Of a stretch of DNA of 64,000 nucleotides, positions 41,222 through 52,524 are shown one piece after another. The DNA lies in assembly GCF_027594825.1 (NCBI RefSeq), contig NZ_CP088930.1, positions 5,145,019 through 5,209,018 of the forward strand, in the 5' to 3' direction. Origin of the DNA: Serratia liquefaciens (lineage in GTDB: Bacteria > Pseudomonadota > Gammaproteobacteria > Enterobacterales > Enterobacteriaceae). The notes beneath the pieces are model-generated. The model searched no databases. It was not told the DNA's origin and saw nothing but the letters and a program-made list of their open reading frames with translations. Position 1 is the first letter of the stretch. Every line of letters starts with the position of its first letter. Both the position numbers and the translations under genes were made by a program.

Positions 41222-43708
41222 TTACTGGCAGACGACGGGGCCGACGCGTTGCATACCTTGCGGCTTATCGAGGGTGAATTCTGCCTGACATGGCGCACCG
41301 CCGTCGGCCGGAATGACGCTCAGGCGGTTGTGTTGTTGTACCGGGTCGATATAGCTCATGCCGTCCCAGCCGACATAGCTTTGCTGAGAGGTGCCGATAA
41401 CGGCAACCTGGCTGCCGTTGGCCAGGTGTTTGCCTTGCGCATCTACCAGCTCAACGTCAGCAGCGGAAACCCGTTGGATAGGGAAGTTGATCAGGTAGCC
41501 GCTGTGATCCCGCACGGCGAGGGTTTTTTCTACTGTTGGAACAGTGACGTCCGCCGGCAAATTGAGCGGGTCGATTTGGAATTTGGCATGGTAATACGAA
41601 GTTACGGTAGGCACTAACAAATAGCCTTTGTCATTGGTTACGCCAATCCGTTGGTTTTCATAGCTTACCGGCACATCGGCATAACCATCGGTTGAAATCA
41701 GAGCGAAAGCGTCATTGATGGTATTGGTGGCGTAAAAACTGCTGTTCATGGCAACCAGAGAACCGCTGACTTCGCCCCAGCGGGTGTAGTTATTGCTGTT
41801 GCCATACAAACCGGCGCGGGTTTCAAGTATGGAGGTACGCCAGGTGAGGTCGGCCTGGCGGTAATCGTTGCCGCTTCCCTGGCTGTCGGCATAGGCCAGA
41901 TTCCATCCCAATCCGCCGTCAGTGGGCGCCGACCGGCTGTAGCCCACCCGTTCGCTCCAGCGGTTGTTGGTGTCACGGGTGGCGCTGACGCTGGCCGTCC
42001 CCCAACTGTCGAATGGGATGCTGAGCTGAAGTTGTGAACTGTAACCGCTGCTGCCAATCTCACGGTTAACCGAGGCATACAGGCTGATATTGCGCCATAA
42101 CGACAGGCTGTAAGAGAAGTTGACCAGTCGGGTGCGAGTGCCAATGGCATCACGCACGTCGAAATAACCGGCCCCAATACTGCCGAAGCGGCTTAGCCCG
42201 ATGCTGCCGGTCAGTTGATCGGTTCGGCGGCTCAGGCGATAACTGCTCTTATAGGCTGAGAGATCGCCGTAGCCTGCGCTGCGCAGTACCCGCTGGGCGT
42301 TCAGGCTAAAAAGCGAGTTGCTGTAGGTGTATCCCAGACTGGTTTGGTCACCACGGTTGCTGGTATATCGATAAACCTCGGTGGGATCGGACTGAGTCAC
42401 CGGTTGACCCGTTAGCGGATCATAATAAATTTGTGTCGGTAGCGGGGCGCCGTTGAAAGCGTCGCTACCCGCCTGGCTGTGGCTGTAAGAGGTATTGATA
42501 ACGCCCCATTGACCAATTCGAACGTCTGCGCCTGTACCGACAACGACCAATTGGGCAGCTCCCTCGGCGCGGCCTTCCATCGTCAGCCAGTCGGTCACGC
42601 CATATCGTCCAGTGCCGCTGGCCACCCACTGGCTGTAATCCCCCGAACTGATGCCGTAGTTTTGTCGCAATGCGCCGGTCGACAAGCTGAAATCACTCAT
42701 GCCGGCCTGCAGTAAGGTACTGGCAACATAAAAGGGCACGGTGGTACTGACCTGACGGCCAAGCGCGTCGGTGGTCACTACGGTCGCCTGACCGGCACCG
42801 TTGATGTAGGGCACGGTATTGAGTGTGAAAGGGCCAGGGTTCACATTGGTAGAGGTATTTTTATAGCTGTTGATATACAGATCAACACTGGTCGGCACCG
42901 CTGCCTGCCCTGAAAATTGTGGCAATGGGTAGGTGATAACGTCAGGACGAGTCGCGAAATCTCGTGCCAGCTGCAGGCCTCCAATTCTGACCGATGTGGT
43001 CCAAGGCAGTGACCCGGTGGTGATATCGCCCGCGGTGTAACTCAGCATGCTGTCTTCGTCGCTGTAACGCCACGAACTGTCATAGCGCACGTAGCGGCTG
43101 TTTTGCTCGCTGGTACTGTCATTGTTGAAGCTGCCGCGGAAAATCCCGGTGTTGGCGATGACGCCAAAGCCGTCGAACAGTCGTTGCTCACTCCAGAGTG
43201 AAAAATAGCCTGGGTTATTACTGCCGGTCTGGCTGACATAGGCATCGTAGTTGAACAAAAAACCCAGACTGCTTTGCGCTTTCAGCCGTTGCTCCGGTTC
43301 GGTGGCATTGAAGTTTTGCTGGGGAAGCCAGTCATTGGGTACGTTGATCATCAACTGCTGGGTTTCGCCGCTGTAGGCCACCTCAACCTTGTCGAGCTGA
43401 TCGACCGCAATTTCCTTGGCCTGTTTGTCAACGACAGGTAACCCAGCCGCGGCCAACTGTTGTGGCGTGAGGTAATAATGTCCGCCACGGTAGTTTACCG
43501 GTATCACGCTGCCGGTTGGGCGGCCATTGACCACCGGCTCAAGATAGAGGGTGGTATCGGGCATCGCGACCGCGGTGGGCGGCGGAGGAAGATCGCCGGC
43601 CCATGCATCGGCCAGCCACGGCTCAGCCACCATACAGAGTACGGCAAGGGCTAACGGCCTGATTCTCAATCCGTTAGCCATCAATGGCAACATCCGGTTC
43701 CACAGCAC
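41222..43708 (-). CDS. Archaic pilus usher (CsuD-like)
   Basis: An 828-residue outer-membrane usher with the archaic-type N-terminal domain (LYLEPVVNGRPTGSVIPV) and the full barrel and C-terminal domains. The start is probably a GTG at 43708, five bases after GAGG; ATGs at 43693 and 43681 would shorten the long N-terminus and give a cleaner signal peptide (ALAVLCMVAEPWLADAWA). It lies between the chaperone and the tip adhesin. Confidence 0.88.
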   Translation of the reverse strand: MLWNRMLPLMANGLRIRPLALAVLCMVAEPWLADAWAGDLPPPPTAVAMPDTTLYLEPVVNGRPTGSVIPVNYRGGHYYLTPQQLAAAGLPVVDKQAKEIAVDQLDKVEVAYSGETQQLMINVPNDWLPQQNFNATEPEQRLKAQSSLGFLFNYDAYVSQTGSNNPGYFSLWSEQRLFDGFGVIANTGIFRGSFNNDSTSEQNSRYVRYDSSWRYSDEDSMLSYTAGDITTGSLPWTTSVRIGGLQLARDFATRPDVITYPLPQFSGQAAVPTSVDLYINSYKNTSTNVNPGPFTLNTVPYINGAGQATVVTTDALGRQVSTTVPFYVASTLLQAGMSDFSLSTGALRQNYGISSGDYSQWVASGTGRYGVTDWLTMEGRAEGAAQLVVVGTGADVRIGQWGVINTSYSHSQAGSDAFNGAPLPTQIYYDPLTGQPVTQSDPTEVYRYTSNRGDQTSLGYTYSNSLFSLNAQRVLRSAGYGDLSAYKSSYRLSRRTDQLTGSIGLSRFGSIGAGYFDVRDAIGTRTRLVNFSYSLSLWRNISLYASVNREIGSSGYSSQLQLSIPFDSWGTASVSATRDTNNRWSERVGYSRSAPTDGGLGWNLAYADSQGSGNDYRQADLTWRTSILETRAGLYGNSNNYTRWGEVSGSLVAMNSSFYATNTINDAFALISTDGYADVPVSYENQRIGVTNDKGYLLVPTVTSYYHAKFQIDPLNLPADVTVPTVEKTLAVRDHSGYLINFPIQRVSAADVELVDAQGKHLANGSQVAVIGTSQQSYVGWDGMSYIDPVQQHNRLSVIPADGGAPCQAEFTLDKPQGMQRVGPVVCQ

Positions 43709-43715
43709 CTAAGCC

Positions 43716-44480
43716 TCAATAGGCCGGAATAGTGACGGGTTGCTTATTGTCGTTGACCGTGGCTTGCAGCTTACCACCGGCAAAATTGGCCGACGGTGGC
43801 AGGGCAAAGCGCATTTGTGAGCCAGGCAAGACGTAACCCAGCAGCCCGGCATCGAGCGGCTTGCCCTGCATGCTGACCTGCGAAAGCCGCGCATGAACCA
43901 CGCCGGTATTGCGTACGTCGAGCCAGCGCTGGCTGTTTTGCTGCAACAGTCGGTAACTGAGCTGCGGCTGGCTGGCGGTGGCGTAATCTCGCGGGTGTTC
44001 GTAATCTTGCTTGGTCCATACTCCTTTACCGCTGACAAACAAGGGCACTGAATAGCGCATCTGGAATTTTAACCCCATCTGAGCCCCTTTTTCAGGAGCT
44101 GCGCCGTCTTGATCCTTGATCGGCACTTCATCGATCAGAATACGGTATGCCTGTTCTTTGCCGTCGGGAGTCGGTGTTTGTCTGATCAGGCGAATGAGTT
44201 GGCGCTTGCCAGGGGCAATAGTAGCGACGGGGGGGCTGGCGACCACGTCGCTTTGGTTACGGTAATCGTCCTTACCGTTGATCTGCTGCCAACCGAGGAT
44301 GCGGACCTGCATATAAACAGTTTTACTGTCGCGGTTCTCCAACCACAGCGCGGTAGCGGGTTGGTCGGCTTCGATTGCAGGGTCAATCGGCCAGATAAGG
44401 ATGGATGCGGCGGCAAAAGCCTGCGGCTGGCTAGCAAACAAAAGGGCTGTCAGTAAAGACAGGCGGAAGGCGGTTCGCAT
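43716..44480 (-). CDS. Archaic pilus chaperone (CsuC-like)
   Basis: A 254-residue periplasmic chaperone with signal peptide (to about residue 23, QAFA). It has the SILIWPIDPAIEADQPATALWLENRD opening typical of archaic chaperones, ending in a basic loop (GKRQLIRLIRQ), and no type 1 FimC features. Placed between the subunit genes and the usher, as in csu operons. Confidence 0.88.
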   Translation of the reverse strand: MRTAFRLSLLTALLFASQPQAFAAASILIWPIDPAIEADQPATALWLENRDSKTVYMQVRILGWQQINGKDDYRNQSDVVASPPVATIAPGKRQLIRLIRQTPTPDGKEQAYRILIDEVPIKDQDGAAPEKGAQMGLKFQMRYSVPLFVSGKGVWTKQDYEHPRDYATASQPQLSYRLLQQNSQRWLDVRNTGVVHARLSQVSMQGKPLDAGLLGYVLPGSQMRFALPPSANFAGGKLQATVNDNKQPVTIPAY

Positions 44481-44500
44481 ACTGAGATCCTTTTTAAAGC

Positions 44501-45037
44501 TTAATAACTCACTGTTAATAAGACCGTATCGCTATAGGTGCCACTGGTGGGCAGGATACTGGTCGACATCAAACGGGCATAGATTTTGATTTCCTGCGTG
44601 CTGCCGGTGCTGGACACCGTCTGTGCAGTACCGCCATTGCTGCCGTCTCCCCATAGGGTGGAGTAATTACTGTCTTTGTAGAGTTGATAAACCAGCGTTT
44701 CCAACGTGGTGGCGTTTTGCAACTTTCGACCTGCGGAAATGGATCCCGTTACGTTATTGCCCACATTCAGCGCCAGCGTGACACTCTGGCCCGGATTGCA
44801 ACGAATCACTACCGATCCCGCCCCCGCGCTGGAGACGATGCTGATATTGCTGCTCAGCGAGGATACCTGGCCGAAGCTGAGGGTACCGAAAGTTGTCACA
44901 TCGGTTACACCGCTGCCCAGAACGCAGCCCTTGATAATGGAGGCATTGACCGTGAAGGCCTGGCTGGTGGTGTCGGCAGAAGCCCCACCGGCACTCATCA
45001 GGCCCGCCAGCAGTAAGCAGGTCTTCGCGTTTTTCAT
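44501..45037 (-). CDS. Spore-coat-U type pilus subunit (CsuB position)
   Basis: A 178-residue secreted subunit. Signal peptide to about residue 21 (SAGGASA), then VNASIIKGCVLGSG with the first Cys and a terminal VLLTVSY strand. The ATG at 45037 shares one base with the stop of the preceding subunit gene (TAATG). Third of three tandem subunit genes that precede the chaperone. Confidence 0.88.
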   Translation of the reverse strand: MKNAKTCLLLAGLMSAGGASADTTSQAFTVNASIIKGCVLGSGVTDVTTFGTLSFGQVSSLSSNISIVSSAGAGSVVIRCNPGQSVTLALNVGNNVTGSISAGRKLQNATTLETLVYQLYKDSNYSTLWGDGSNGGTAQTVSSTGSTQEIKIYARLMSTSILPTSGTYSDTVLLTVSY

Positions 45038-45540
45038 TACCAATTTACCGTCACCTGCACCGTGTCGGAGTAGTTTCCCGTCGCCGGAGTCGCTTGTGCG
45101 GGCACCAGGCCATACACCGGTAGCCAGGTGGTTTGTCCGGTGGCGGTCATAGACACACCGGTCACGTTATCCCAGATCAAGGTGTGGGCCGCGTTGGTGT
45201 ACAGGTTATAACTGACTTTTGCGCCTGCGGTATTTTGCATATAACGTGCTGCCGTATTGCCACTTTGTCCACCGCTGAGCAACACCGTATAGCTGGTTCC
45301 ATTGTTGCAATTCACCTGTAACGCCCCGGCGTTTTGTTGGCCAGTAACCGGTACGGCAGTGTTGAGGAAATACACCGTGCCGAAATTAAGCGTGCCAAAA
45401 CTGGTGTTGCCACCGCTGGTGGTCCCCGCCACACAGGATTTCACCAGTGTGGCGTTGACCGTAACGGTTGCCGTTTTTACATCGGCACGACAAGTGACAA
45501 CGACCAACAATGACAGGCAGGCGCCGATCAGACGCAGCAT
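45037..45540 (-). CDS. Spore-coat-U type pilus subunit (CsuA position)
   Basis: A 167-residue secreted subunit with signal peptide (to about residue 19), VNATLVKSCVAGTTSGG and the terminal VQVTVNW strand. Its gene lies two bases after the stop of the first subunit gene and overlaps the next by one base, so the three subunits are translated together. Confidence 0.88.
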   Translation of the reverse strand: MLRLIGACLSLLVVVTCRADVKTATVTVNATLVKSCVAGTTSGGNTSFGTLNFGTVYFLNTAVPVTGQQNAGALQVNCNNGTSYTVLLSGGQSGNTAARYMQNTAGAKVSYNLYTNAAHTLIWDNVTGVSMTATGQTTWLPVYGLVPAQATPATGNYSDTVQVTVNW

Positions 45541-45542
45541 GA

Positions 45543-46079
45543 TTACCAGGTTACCGTCATGGTCACCGTATCGTTATAGGCTCCTGCGGCAGGGGTAGTG
45601 CCAGAGGACGGGACCAAGCCATAAACCGTCAGCGGAACGGCCGACCCCGTGCCGGTACCGGCCAGAACCCCGGTGGTGCTATTCCACGCGACAGTATGCG
45701 CGGCATCCTGATAGAGGTTATAGCTGATGTAGGCGGGAACGCTGCTGGCCATGCGACGCTGACTGCCAGTAGGGGTTAAACCGTTGTCCAGGGCCACGGT
45801 ATAGGCGGTGCCGTCGGTGCAGTTCAGTCCGATGGAGCTGCCTGCGCCGGCGGTACCGGTTGAACTGGCCGTAATGATGTTGGCCAGAGAAGAATAAGTG
45901 CCGAAACTGATTGCGCCGAAGTTGTTGACGGTGCCGGTTGAAGTACCACCGGTGACCACACAACCATTACCGATAGTTAACGAGACGCCGAGCGTGCCCT
46001 GAATGGTGCCTGCGTTGGCTGCACCACTTGCGCACAGCAAGGTGGCTGCCGAGGTCAATGCCATCAGAATTTTCTTCAT
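45543..46079 (-). CDS. Spore-coat-U type major pilus subunit (CsuA/B position)
   Basis: A 178-residue subunit: signal peptide to residue 23 (CASGAANAG), VSLTIGNGCVVTGG, NFGAISFGTYSSLA and a terminal MTVTW strand. As first gene of the operon it is the probable rod subunit, like CsuA/B. The 288-bp stretch 46080-46367 upstream is AT-rich, holds the promoter, and shows no other gene. Confidence 0.88.
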   Translation of the reverse strand: MKKILMALTSAATLLCASGAANAGTIQGTLGVSLTIGNGCVVTGGTSTGTVNNFGAISFGTYSSLANIITASSTGTAGAGSSIGLNCTDGTAYTVALDNGLTPTGSQRRMASSVPAYISYNLYQDAAHTVAWNSTTGVLAGTGTGSAVPLTVYGLVPSSGTTPAAGAYNDTVTMTVTW

Positions 46080-46367
46080 GTCTTTTTCCTTGCTGTGTAA
46101 AGGTGAGCCCCAAAAGACGCCATCCAGAAAAGGATAAACGCATTAATTTATTTACAGTTTAATTAATAGAATAAGAACCGGAAATTGTCTTGGTAGCGGC
46201 GCGAAAATTTTCTTTGTTTTTGAAAGAGGTCGCTATCTTCCAAAGGGCGGGGGTGATAATACCGATAGGATAAAATGATTAGAATAATAATATTCGCCTG
46301 TCGGAATATTATTAGCGGTATTAACTGGCCGAGCGTTTCCCGGCCAGCATTGCGTCAATTTCTGGAA

Positions 46368-47804
46368 TTACTGATGAAAATCCAACGCGCCGTCGCGAAC
46401 CAGTTCACGTGGCAGGTTGTTTTTTATCCGGCTGCCGATCCGTTTGGCGATCCCCAACGGTTGCTGCTGATAGGTCACAATGCATTCATCGGTCAGCGGC
46501 GGCACGTCCGGGTAAAGGTCGCGACCGTGGTACCACTCCTGCGCCAGTGCGGCATCCAGTTCAAAGCATTGCTTGCCGTCGGCAGCCGCCAGCGCGATGA
46601 CAGCTTCGTGCTGCCAGCGGTAGCCTTTGGTGAACCGTTCGGCCAGCTTCAGCCCGATGCGGGAGAAGCGCACTTTGTTAACCAACGCTTCCAGCTCGGC
46701 AGGGAACAGCCAAATCTCTTTATCACGTGCCCACAGGCGGCTGGTTTCATCCCAGACCAACCCGGAAGCGGCGGCGGCCTGGGCGACTTCCGCCGAGTCC
46801 TTACCGGAAAGCGGCGCGAACGGGAATTTGCCCAGCTTATAGTTTGGTTTCGCCAACGCGGGCACGGAGTGATGTTTGCGCAGGCGGGCCACGAAGAAAC
46901 CTTCGCTGTCGTAGATCTGCGGGAACACGTGCAGGAAGCCTTCGGCGGTCAGGGCTCGTTTTGCTCCTGGGAACAGTTCACCCAATGGCTCGATACTGAC
47001 CGCGTCGCCATAGGTCGTCAGCAACCCATTGACGATCTGCTGATTTTCCTGCGCGTTGAGCGTGCAGGTGGAGTAGACCATGACGCCACCCGGCGCCAGA
47101 GCATGGAAGGCGCTGTCGATCAGCTCGCGCTGAGTCTCGGCGATGGAAGCTACGCTCTCCGGCGACCAGTTGCTCATGGCGTCCGGATCTTTGCGTACTA
47201 CGCCTTCGCCGGAGCAGGGTGCATCCAGCAGAATGGCATCAAAGCTTTCCGGTAGTGCGGCGCCGAATACCCGCCCATCAAAGTGGGTCAGGGCCGTGTT
47301 TTTAACGCCACAGCGGCTGATGTTGGCATGCAGCACCTTGACCCGGCTGGCGGAGTATTCATTCGCCACAATACCGCCCTGATTGTTCATCAAGGCCGCA
47401 ATCTGGGTGGTTTTGGAGCCCGGTGCGGCGGCAACGTCCAGTACCCGACGCGGCGTTTCCCCTGCGGCGAACAGTGCGCTGACCGGCAGCATCGAGCTGG
47501 CTTCCTGAATATAAAACAGGCCGCTCAAGTGTTCCGCCGCGCTACCCAGCCGCAGCTCCTCGTCCTTGCGTTCGATCCAAAAGCCTTCCGCACACCAGGG
47601 GACCGGCTCCAATTGCCAGTCGTAATCCTGCACCAGCGTCAAAAAGTCGGCAACGCTGATCTTCAGCGTATTGACTCGCAGGCTGCGGCGCAGCGGGCGT
47701 TGGCAGGCGGCAATAAAATCGTCCATCGACAGGTCGGCGGGCATGATGGCGCGCGTCGCGTCGAGAAAGGCGGGCGGCAAATAAACGGAGGCAGGTTTGG
47801 CCAC
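46368..47804 (-). CDS. rsmF: 16S rRNA m5C1407 methyltransferase
   Basis: RsmF (YebU) methylates C1407 of 16S rRNA using SAM. The 478-residue protein (E. coli 479) has [20 protein letters not shown] near the N-terminus, the SAM-binding [18 protein letters not shown], and both catalytic cysteines in DAPCSGEG and YSTCTL. The start is a GTG at 47804, which gives [14 protein letters not shown], aligned with the E. coli start; the frame extends upstream without family similarity. In E. coli it follows letB directly, as here. Confidence 0.95.
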   Translation of the reverse strand: MAKPASVYLPPAFLDATRAIMPADLSMDDFIAACQRPLRRSLRVNTLKISVADFLTLVQDYDWQLEPVPWCAEGFWIERKDEELRLGSAAEHLSGLFYIQEASSMLPVSALFAAGETPRRVLDVAAAPGSKTTQIAALMNNQGGIVANEYSASRVKVLHANISRCGVKNTALTHFDGRVFGAALPESFDAILLDAPCSGEGVVRKDPDAMSNWSPESVASIAETQRELIDSAFHALAPGGVMVYSTCTLNAQENQQIVNGLLTTYGDAVSIEPLGELFPGAKRALTAEGFLHVFPQIYDSEGFFVARLRKHHSVPALAKPNYKLGKFPFAPLSGKDSAEVAQAAAASGLVWDETSRLWARDKEIWLFPAELEALVNKVRFSRIGLKLAERFTKGYRWQHEAVIALAAADGKQCFELDAALAQEWYHGRDLYPDVPPLTDECIVTYQQQPLGIAKRIGSRIKNNLPRELVRDGALDFHQ

Positions 47805-47867
47805 GGGGTGAGCTCTCTGGCAGCTGTCAAAATAAGGGCGGGAGTTTACCACAAAGCTGGAAACAGT

Positions 47868-47892
47868 AGGGGCCCAGCATTGCTGAACCCCT
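47868..47892 (-). terminator. Hairpin after letB
   Basis: AGGGG and CAGC stems close with their complements around a three-base loop, just beyond the letB stop. No long T run, so a moderate terminator at best. Confidence 0.5.
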
Positions 47893-47907
47893 GAGAAGGC
47901 AAGAAAT

Positions 47908-50538
47908 TTACTCTTTAGGGATGGCGGTGCCCCAGTCTCTCCAGTCCTTGGGTTCCTCCGCATTCAGCATAAAGTGCTTGTGCGGTGTGGCCTTAGGCGC
48001 CAGCGGAATGCTTGGCGGGGTGGCGAAAGCAATGCCGCCGCGAATGAACTGCTGGAAGGTGCCGCTCTTGATCACGCCGCCGGTCAGGCCGAACTGCAGG
48101 TTATAACCGGAGGCCTGCCAGAACACGCTGTTGTTGCGAACCAGATATTGATATTTCTTACTGATGCGCAGCGCCACGTGGATGCGATCGGACATGGCCC
48201 CCAGATAGAAACCGGTGACGGTGCCCACTTCCACGCCGCGGAACAGCACCGGGGTACCAATCTGCAGCGAGCCGGTTTCGGCCGCGTCAAGGATCACACT
48301 CAGACCGTCCAGATAGCGCGAGTCGGTGATGCTGGCTTCCTGCAGCTCAAAACTGCGCAGTTCACGGCCGCGACCGGGTTCTACGTTGATATAAGGCTGC
48401 AACAGGGTATCGAGGTTGCTGACCCCGGCGGCGGAAATCTCCGGTGAGACAATCGAGAACCGACTGCCCAGGCGCGCGAAGGTCTGGACGTATTCCGGAT
48501 ACAGCACCGCCTTGGCCAACACTTCATTTCGCTCTGGCGCCAGCTTCAACGAATCCACCTGACCGATATCGATACCGAGATAGCGCAGCGGCATACCCGG
48601 CGACAGTTTGCTGGCGTCGTAGGTTTTCAGGATAATCTGGCTACCTACTGCACGGGCCGCGGTTTCCGTGGCGTACAGCACGCGTTTGGCGCCTTTGTCG
48701 AGCGTCACACCCTGCAGGTTGTCGAAGCTGATGGCGCCTTTCAACGCGCGGTTAAGCGGGGATGCTTGTACAGTCAGGCCGTTACCGTTCAACTGGACTT
48801 TGGCCCCGCCTTCGGCCCAGAAGATACTTTCGCTGGTCAGCAGCTTGCGGTATTCCGGGCTGATGTAGACATCGACCTCAAACTCGTTGGCTTTCGGCCG
48901 CACGTTAACAATTTCACCCACCTGGAATTTACGGTACAGCACCACCGATCCGGCCTGTACGTCCGGCAGGCTAACGGCGTTCAGCGTCAGGGTAGGGGTT
49001 GGGTTGTTGCCGACGATGCCGGCTTCGGCTTTTTCGCTGTTGCCATACAGTGGGTACTGGCCGACAGGATCGCCTTTGCTGCCGGGAATGATGCGCACGC
49101 CGCCGTCCAGCCATTCCTGTGCGCTGGCACCCAGCACTTCCATGCCATCCAGCCCCAGCTTGACGTCGACGCGGCTGTTGACCACGAACTTGCTGTCTTT
49201 ATGCAGCAGGCGGCGATATTGGGCTTCGACGGCGGCGGTGAACACCACGCCGCTGTCGGTCAATGCGCGGCTCATTATCTGGCCGACCTTGACGCCGTGA
49301 ACCACCAAGGGTTGGCCGACGTCGATGCCGTAGCTTTGCGGCGCGTTAAGCGTTACGGTCAGCACGCCCGGCTGTTGCAGCAGGGTTTCGCTGCTGTCCA
49401 GCACGTTGAAATGCTGCTGTGGCTCGCCTTCGCCCGGCACCAGCTCCAGCGTATTGCCGGTCAGTAACTGGCTGAGTTTGGCATCGTTCAGGCTAAGACG
49501 CGGACTGCGCATGACGATCCGCGTACCGCTGCGCATTAAATCCACCACCGACGGATCGATAGTCAGCTCGCCGGTGACCTTGCTGTCTTGTTCCAGCGTC
49601 AGCTTGGTCAGGGTTCCCACCTGCAGTCCCTGGTAAATCAGCGGCGTGTGATTTTCACTCAGGCTATTACCGCTAGGCAGATCGAGCGTAATATTTACGC
49701 CGCGCTGGCTGTGCGCCAGATCCGGGTACAGGGTATAGCTTTGATCGGCCTTGGCCTGCTGGCCGTCGAGCGGGGAATCAAAGGCGATAGCGCCGTTGAC
49801 CAGCGCGGGCAGGCTTTCCATCTGCACCGAGGCGCCCGACAGGCTGAAATCGCCCTTAAAGCCCGAGACGTTCCAAAAACGGCTGCTGCTCTTCACCAGA
49901 TTGGCAAAGCGGCGATCGATCAGCACATCAATAGTGACGCCTTTATTCCCTTCGGAGATGGTGTAGTCATACACTTTACCGACCGGAATTTTACGGTAAT
50001 AGACCAGCGAGCCGCTGTTGAGCGAACCCAGATCGTCGGCGTGCAGGTGAATCATCAGCTCGCCGGTGTTCAATCGGTATTTGGGCTGGGTATCGAGGGC
50101 GGTGAAGTGGGTTTGCGGCTGCCCGCTGCCCGGCATCATGCCTATATAGTTACCGCCGACCAGAGCGTCGAGGCCGGATACGCCCGCCAATGAGGCTTTT
50201 GGCGTGACCAGCCAAAACTGGGTGCCGTCGCGCAGCGAGTCTTCCAAATCGCTCTTGATGCTGGCTTCGACCACGATGCTGTGCAGATCCTTGCTCAGGC
50301 TGATGCTTTGTACGGTGCCGACCTCTACCCCTTGATAGCGCACCGGGGTACGGCCGGCGACGATGCCTGCCGCAGACTGAAAATCAATGGTCACCGTGGT
50401 GCCGCGTTCCTGGAAATTGCTATAGACCAGCCACCCCGCAATCAGCAGGGCTATAAATGGCAGTAACCAGAATGGCGAAATGCGGCGCTTGTTTTTGACC
50501 CGCGCTTCAGTCGGTGTATTCGGCGTTTCCTGTTGCAT
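47908..50538 (-). CDS. letB: Seven-MCE-domain lipid transport protein
   Basis: LetB (YebT) forms a tube across the periplasm that moves lipids between inner and outer membranes. The 876-residue protein has one N-terminal membrane helix (about 20-40, [20 protein letters not shown]) and seven MCE repeats, each opening with a phrase such as [16 protein letters not shown] or [10 protein letters not shown] and a [16 protein letters not shown] loop. The ATG at 50538 has GGG at suitable spacing; another ATG lies six bases earlier. It overlaps the end of letA by 32 bases, as in E. coli. Confidence 0.95.
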   Translation of the reverse strand: MQQETPNTPTEARVKNKRRISPFWLLPFIALLIAGWLVYSNFQERGTTVTIDFQSAAGIVAGRTPVRYQGVEVGTVQSISLSKDLHSIVVEASIKSDLEDSLRDGTQFWLVTPKASLAGVSGLDALVGGNYIGMMPGSGQPQTHFTALDTQPKYRLNTGELMIHLHADDLGSLNSGSLVYYRKIPVGKVYDYTISEGNKGVTIDVLIDRRFANLVKSSSRFWNVSGFKGDFSLSGASVQMESLPALVNGAIAFDSPLDGQQAKADQSYTLYPDLAHSQRGVNITLDLPSGNSLSENHTPLIYQGLQVGTLTKLTLEQDSKVTGELTIDPSVVDLMRSGTRIVMRSPRLSLNDAKLSQLLTGNTLELVPGEGEPQQHFNVLDSSETLLQQPGVLTVTLNAPQSYGIDVGQPLVVHGVKVGQIMSRALTDSGVVFTAAVEAQYRRLLHKDSKFVVNSRVDVKLGLDGMEVLGASAQEWLDGGVRIIPGSKGDPVGQYPLYGNSEKAEAGIVGNNPTPTLTLNAVSLPDVQAGSVVLYRKFQVGEIVNVRPKANEFEVDVYISPEYRKLLTSESIFWAEGGAKVQLNGNGLTVQASPLNRALKGAISFDNLQGVTLDKGAKRVLYATETAARAVGSQIILKTYDASKLSPGMPLRYLGIDIGQVDSLKLAPERNEVLAKAVLYPEYVQTFARLGSRFSIVSPEISAAGVSNLDTLLQPYINVEPGRGRELRSFELQEASITDSRYLDGLSVILDAAETGSLQIGTPVLFRGVEVGTVTGFYLGAMSDRIHVALRISKKYQYLVRNNSVFWQASGYNLQFGLTGGVIKSGTFQQFIRGGIAFATPPSIPLAPKATPHKHFMLNAEEPKDWRDWGTAIPKE

Positions 50539-51757
50539 GTGCATCCCAAATCAATCGGCTATCCAGCCACTCTACGGCAAGAATAGTTAAAATAACCGCA
50601 GACCCAAAGTAAAAGGCTGCCGGTCCCATAGTAAAAGATAACAACTGGTCGCGGTTCACCAGCGACATCATCAGTGCAATAACGAATAAGTCGAGCATCG
50701 ACCAGCGGCCGATCCAGGTCACCAGCCGCAGCAGGCGGATCCGCGTTTTCAGGCTGTGCGAGGTCTTGAAGTGAATGCTGAACAGCAAGGTGATCAGCAC
50801 AATGACCTTGGTAAAGGGTACTAGCACGCTGGCGATGAAGACGATGGCGGCGATCGGTGCATTGCCGGAGGTTGCCAGCGAGACCACCCCAGAGAAGATG
50901 GTGTCTTCCATCCGCGCGCCGTTGGCGTAAATAATCGATATCGGCAGCAGGTTGGCCGGGATCAGCAAAATCATCGCCGCAATCAGCGCCGCCCAGGTTT
51001 TTTGCAGGCTGTAGGGCTGGCGGTGGCACATGGGCACATGGCAGCGCGGGCAGCGTCCGCGCTCGTCGGGGTAACCGGTGAAGTGGCACGACAGGCAGAT
51101 GTGCAACGCCGTCGGCGGGCCTTCCGGCTGCTCTTGCGGATAATAGCGTTCCCACAGCTGTTCCAGGTTAACGTGGATCAGCGTCAGGATGCTGAGCAGG
51201 GTGAGCGACAGGTAGGCTATCAATGCGCTGCCGGCCTGGATATCCGCGTACTCTTTGACCTTGATGGTCGCCACTGCCATGCCAATCAGATAAATATCGA
51301 GCATGACCCACTCTTTTAGCCGTTCCAGCATCAGCAGCACCGGGCGCAGGTTCATGCCCAGCGCATGGCCGAAACGCAGGTACAAAATCGACAGCGCCAA
51401 CGTCAGTGGAGCACCAATGGTGCAGAACGCCACCATGCTGGCGGTGATAGGATCGCCCTGGCGGCTCATCTGCCAGATGCCCTCGAGCAGGCTGGCGTCG
51501 ATGCGAACCCCCAGCAAACGGATGCTGATCAGCGGTTCGCTGAAGGCAAAGGGCATCAGCAGCAGCATGGTCACCGCCATGGCGGTCAGGCGGGTCATCG
51601 ACCAGTCGCGTCCGCTGACCACCTTGGCATCACAACGCGGGCAGTAGGCCGCCTGTTTGGCGCTCAGCGGTGGCAGTACAAACAGCAGGTCGCACTCGCA
51701 ACAGCGCTGGTGGCGTGCTTTGGAAAGTGGGCCGGTGATCGCGTGTATTTTCATCAT
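50507..51757 (-). CDS. letA: LetA inner-membrane protein (PqiA family)
   Basis: LetA (YebS) is the inner-membrane partner of LetB. The 416-residue protein has two PqiA-type modules, each led by a zinc ribbon (CCECD...CPRCD and CLSCH...CPRCH) and followed by four membrane helices with the [17 protein letters not shown] and [17 protein letters not shown] motifs. I set the start at the double ATG (51757), giving MMKIHAITG, close in length to the E. coli protein; the upstream extension has no similarity. Confidence 0.93.
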   Translation of the reverse strand: MMKIHAITGPLSKARHQRCCECDLLFVLPPLSAKQAAYCPRCDAKVVSGRDWSMTRLTAMAVTMLLLMPFAFSEPLISIRLLGVRIDASLLEGIWQMSRQGDPITASMVAFCTIGAPLTLALSILYLRFGHALGMNLRPVLLMLERLKEWVMLDIYLIGMAVATIKVKEYADIQAGSALIAYLSLTLLSILTLIHVNLEQLWERYYPQEQPEGPPTALHICLSCHFTGYPDERGRCPRCHVPMCHRQPYSLQKTWAALIAAMILLIPANLLPISIIYANGARMEDTIFSGVVSLATSGNAPIAAIVFIASVLVPFTKVIVLITLLFSIHFKTSHSLKTRIRLLRLVTWIGRWSMLDLFVIALMMSLVNRDQLLSFTMGPAAFYFGSAVILTILAVEWLDSRLIWDAHATGNAEYTD

Positions 51758-51999
51758 GACAAAAGCTGCCCTAAAGCTCGCCGCAACTGTTAGCGTAGCT
51801 GAAAAATAAATCTGTCCGTGCCTTATAAGGTCAGGCGCCGGGCGGCAAAACAGGGTTTCTGACCGGCAAACATACCTTGCCCGGTAGGGTTTTGTGAAGC
51901 AACAGATGATTAACCTTGTGGCTATAGGCATTTAATGCTTATTTTATAGGGCTTAAGACTTGGGCTTCTGGCCATCTTCACGGTATTAATGGTTAACAC

Positions 52000-52497
52000 A
52001 TGACAAAAGAACAATTCTACGCGGAATTAAAACGTGATCTGTGCGCGCTGCTTGACGGGGAAACCAACTTTATCGCCGCGTTGTCCAACGCCAGTGCGTT
52101 GTTCAACGAGCGTCTCGACGACGTCAACTGGGCCGGTTTCTACCTGATGGAAGGCACCCAATTGGTGCTCGGGCCGTTTCAGGGGAAAATCGCCTGCGTG
52201 CGCATTCCGGTAGGCAAGGGCGTGTGCGGTACCGCGGTGGCGGAAAACCGCGTGCAGCGCGTTGGCGATGTCCACGCGTTCCCGGGTCATATCGCCTGTG
52301 ACGCGGCCAGTAATGCAGAAATTGTGCTGCCGCTGAACGTAGGCGGTCAGATTATCGGCGTTCTCGATATCGACAGCACAGTTTATCAACGTTTCGACGA
52401 ACAGGACGAAAGGGGCCTGGAAGCAGTGGTGGCGGGGCTTTGTGCGCAGCTGGAACAGTGTGATAGTGCGAAATATGTCACTGTGGCAGCAAGTTGA
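52000..52497 (+). CDS. msrC: Free methionine-(R)-sulfoxide reductase
   Basis: MsrC (YebR) is a GAF-domain enzyme that reduces free methionine-R-sulfoxide in the cytoplasm. The 165-residue protein keeps the three cysteines at Cys66, Cys76 and Cys100, with the same spacing (10 and 24) as Cys84, Cys94 and Cys118 of E. coli. It is divergent from letA across 242 bp and followed by proQ, as in E. coli. Confidence 0.95.
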   Translation: MTKEQFYAELKRDLCALLDGETNFIAALSNASALFNERLDDVNWAGFYLMEGTQLVLGPFQGKIACVRIPVGKGVCGTAVAENRVQRVGDVHAFPGHIACDAASNAEIVLPLNVGGQIIGVLDIDSTVYQRFDEQDERGLEAVVAGLCAQLEQCDSAKYVTVAAS

Positions 52498-52524
52498 TCT
52501 ACGGTTAACGTGGCATTTACCGAT

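Noticed and set aside
43716..46079. Duplicated gene array or repeat expansion
   Set aside because: The three tandem subunit genes are diverged members of one family with separate roles in csu-type operons, not recent repeats.
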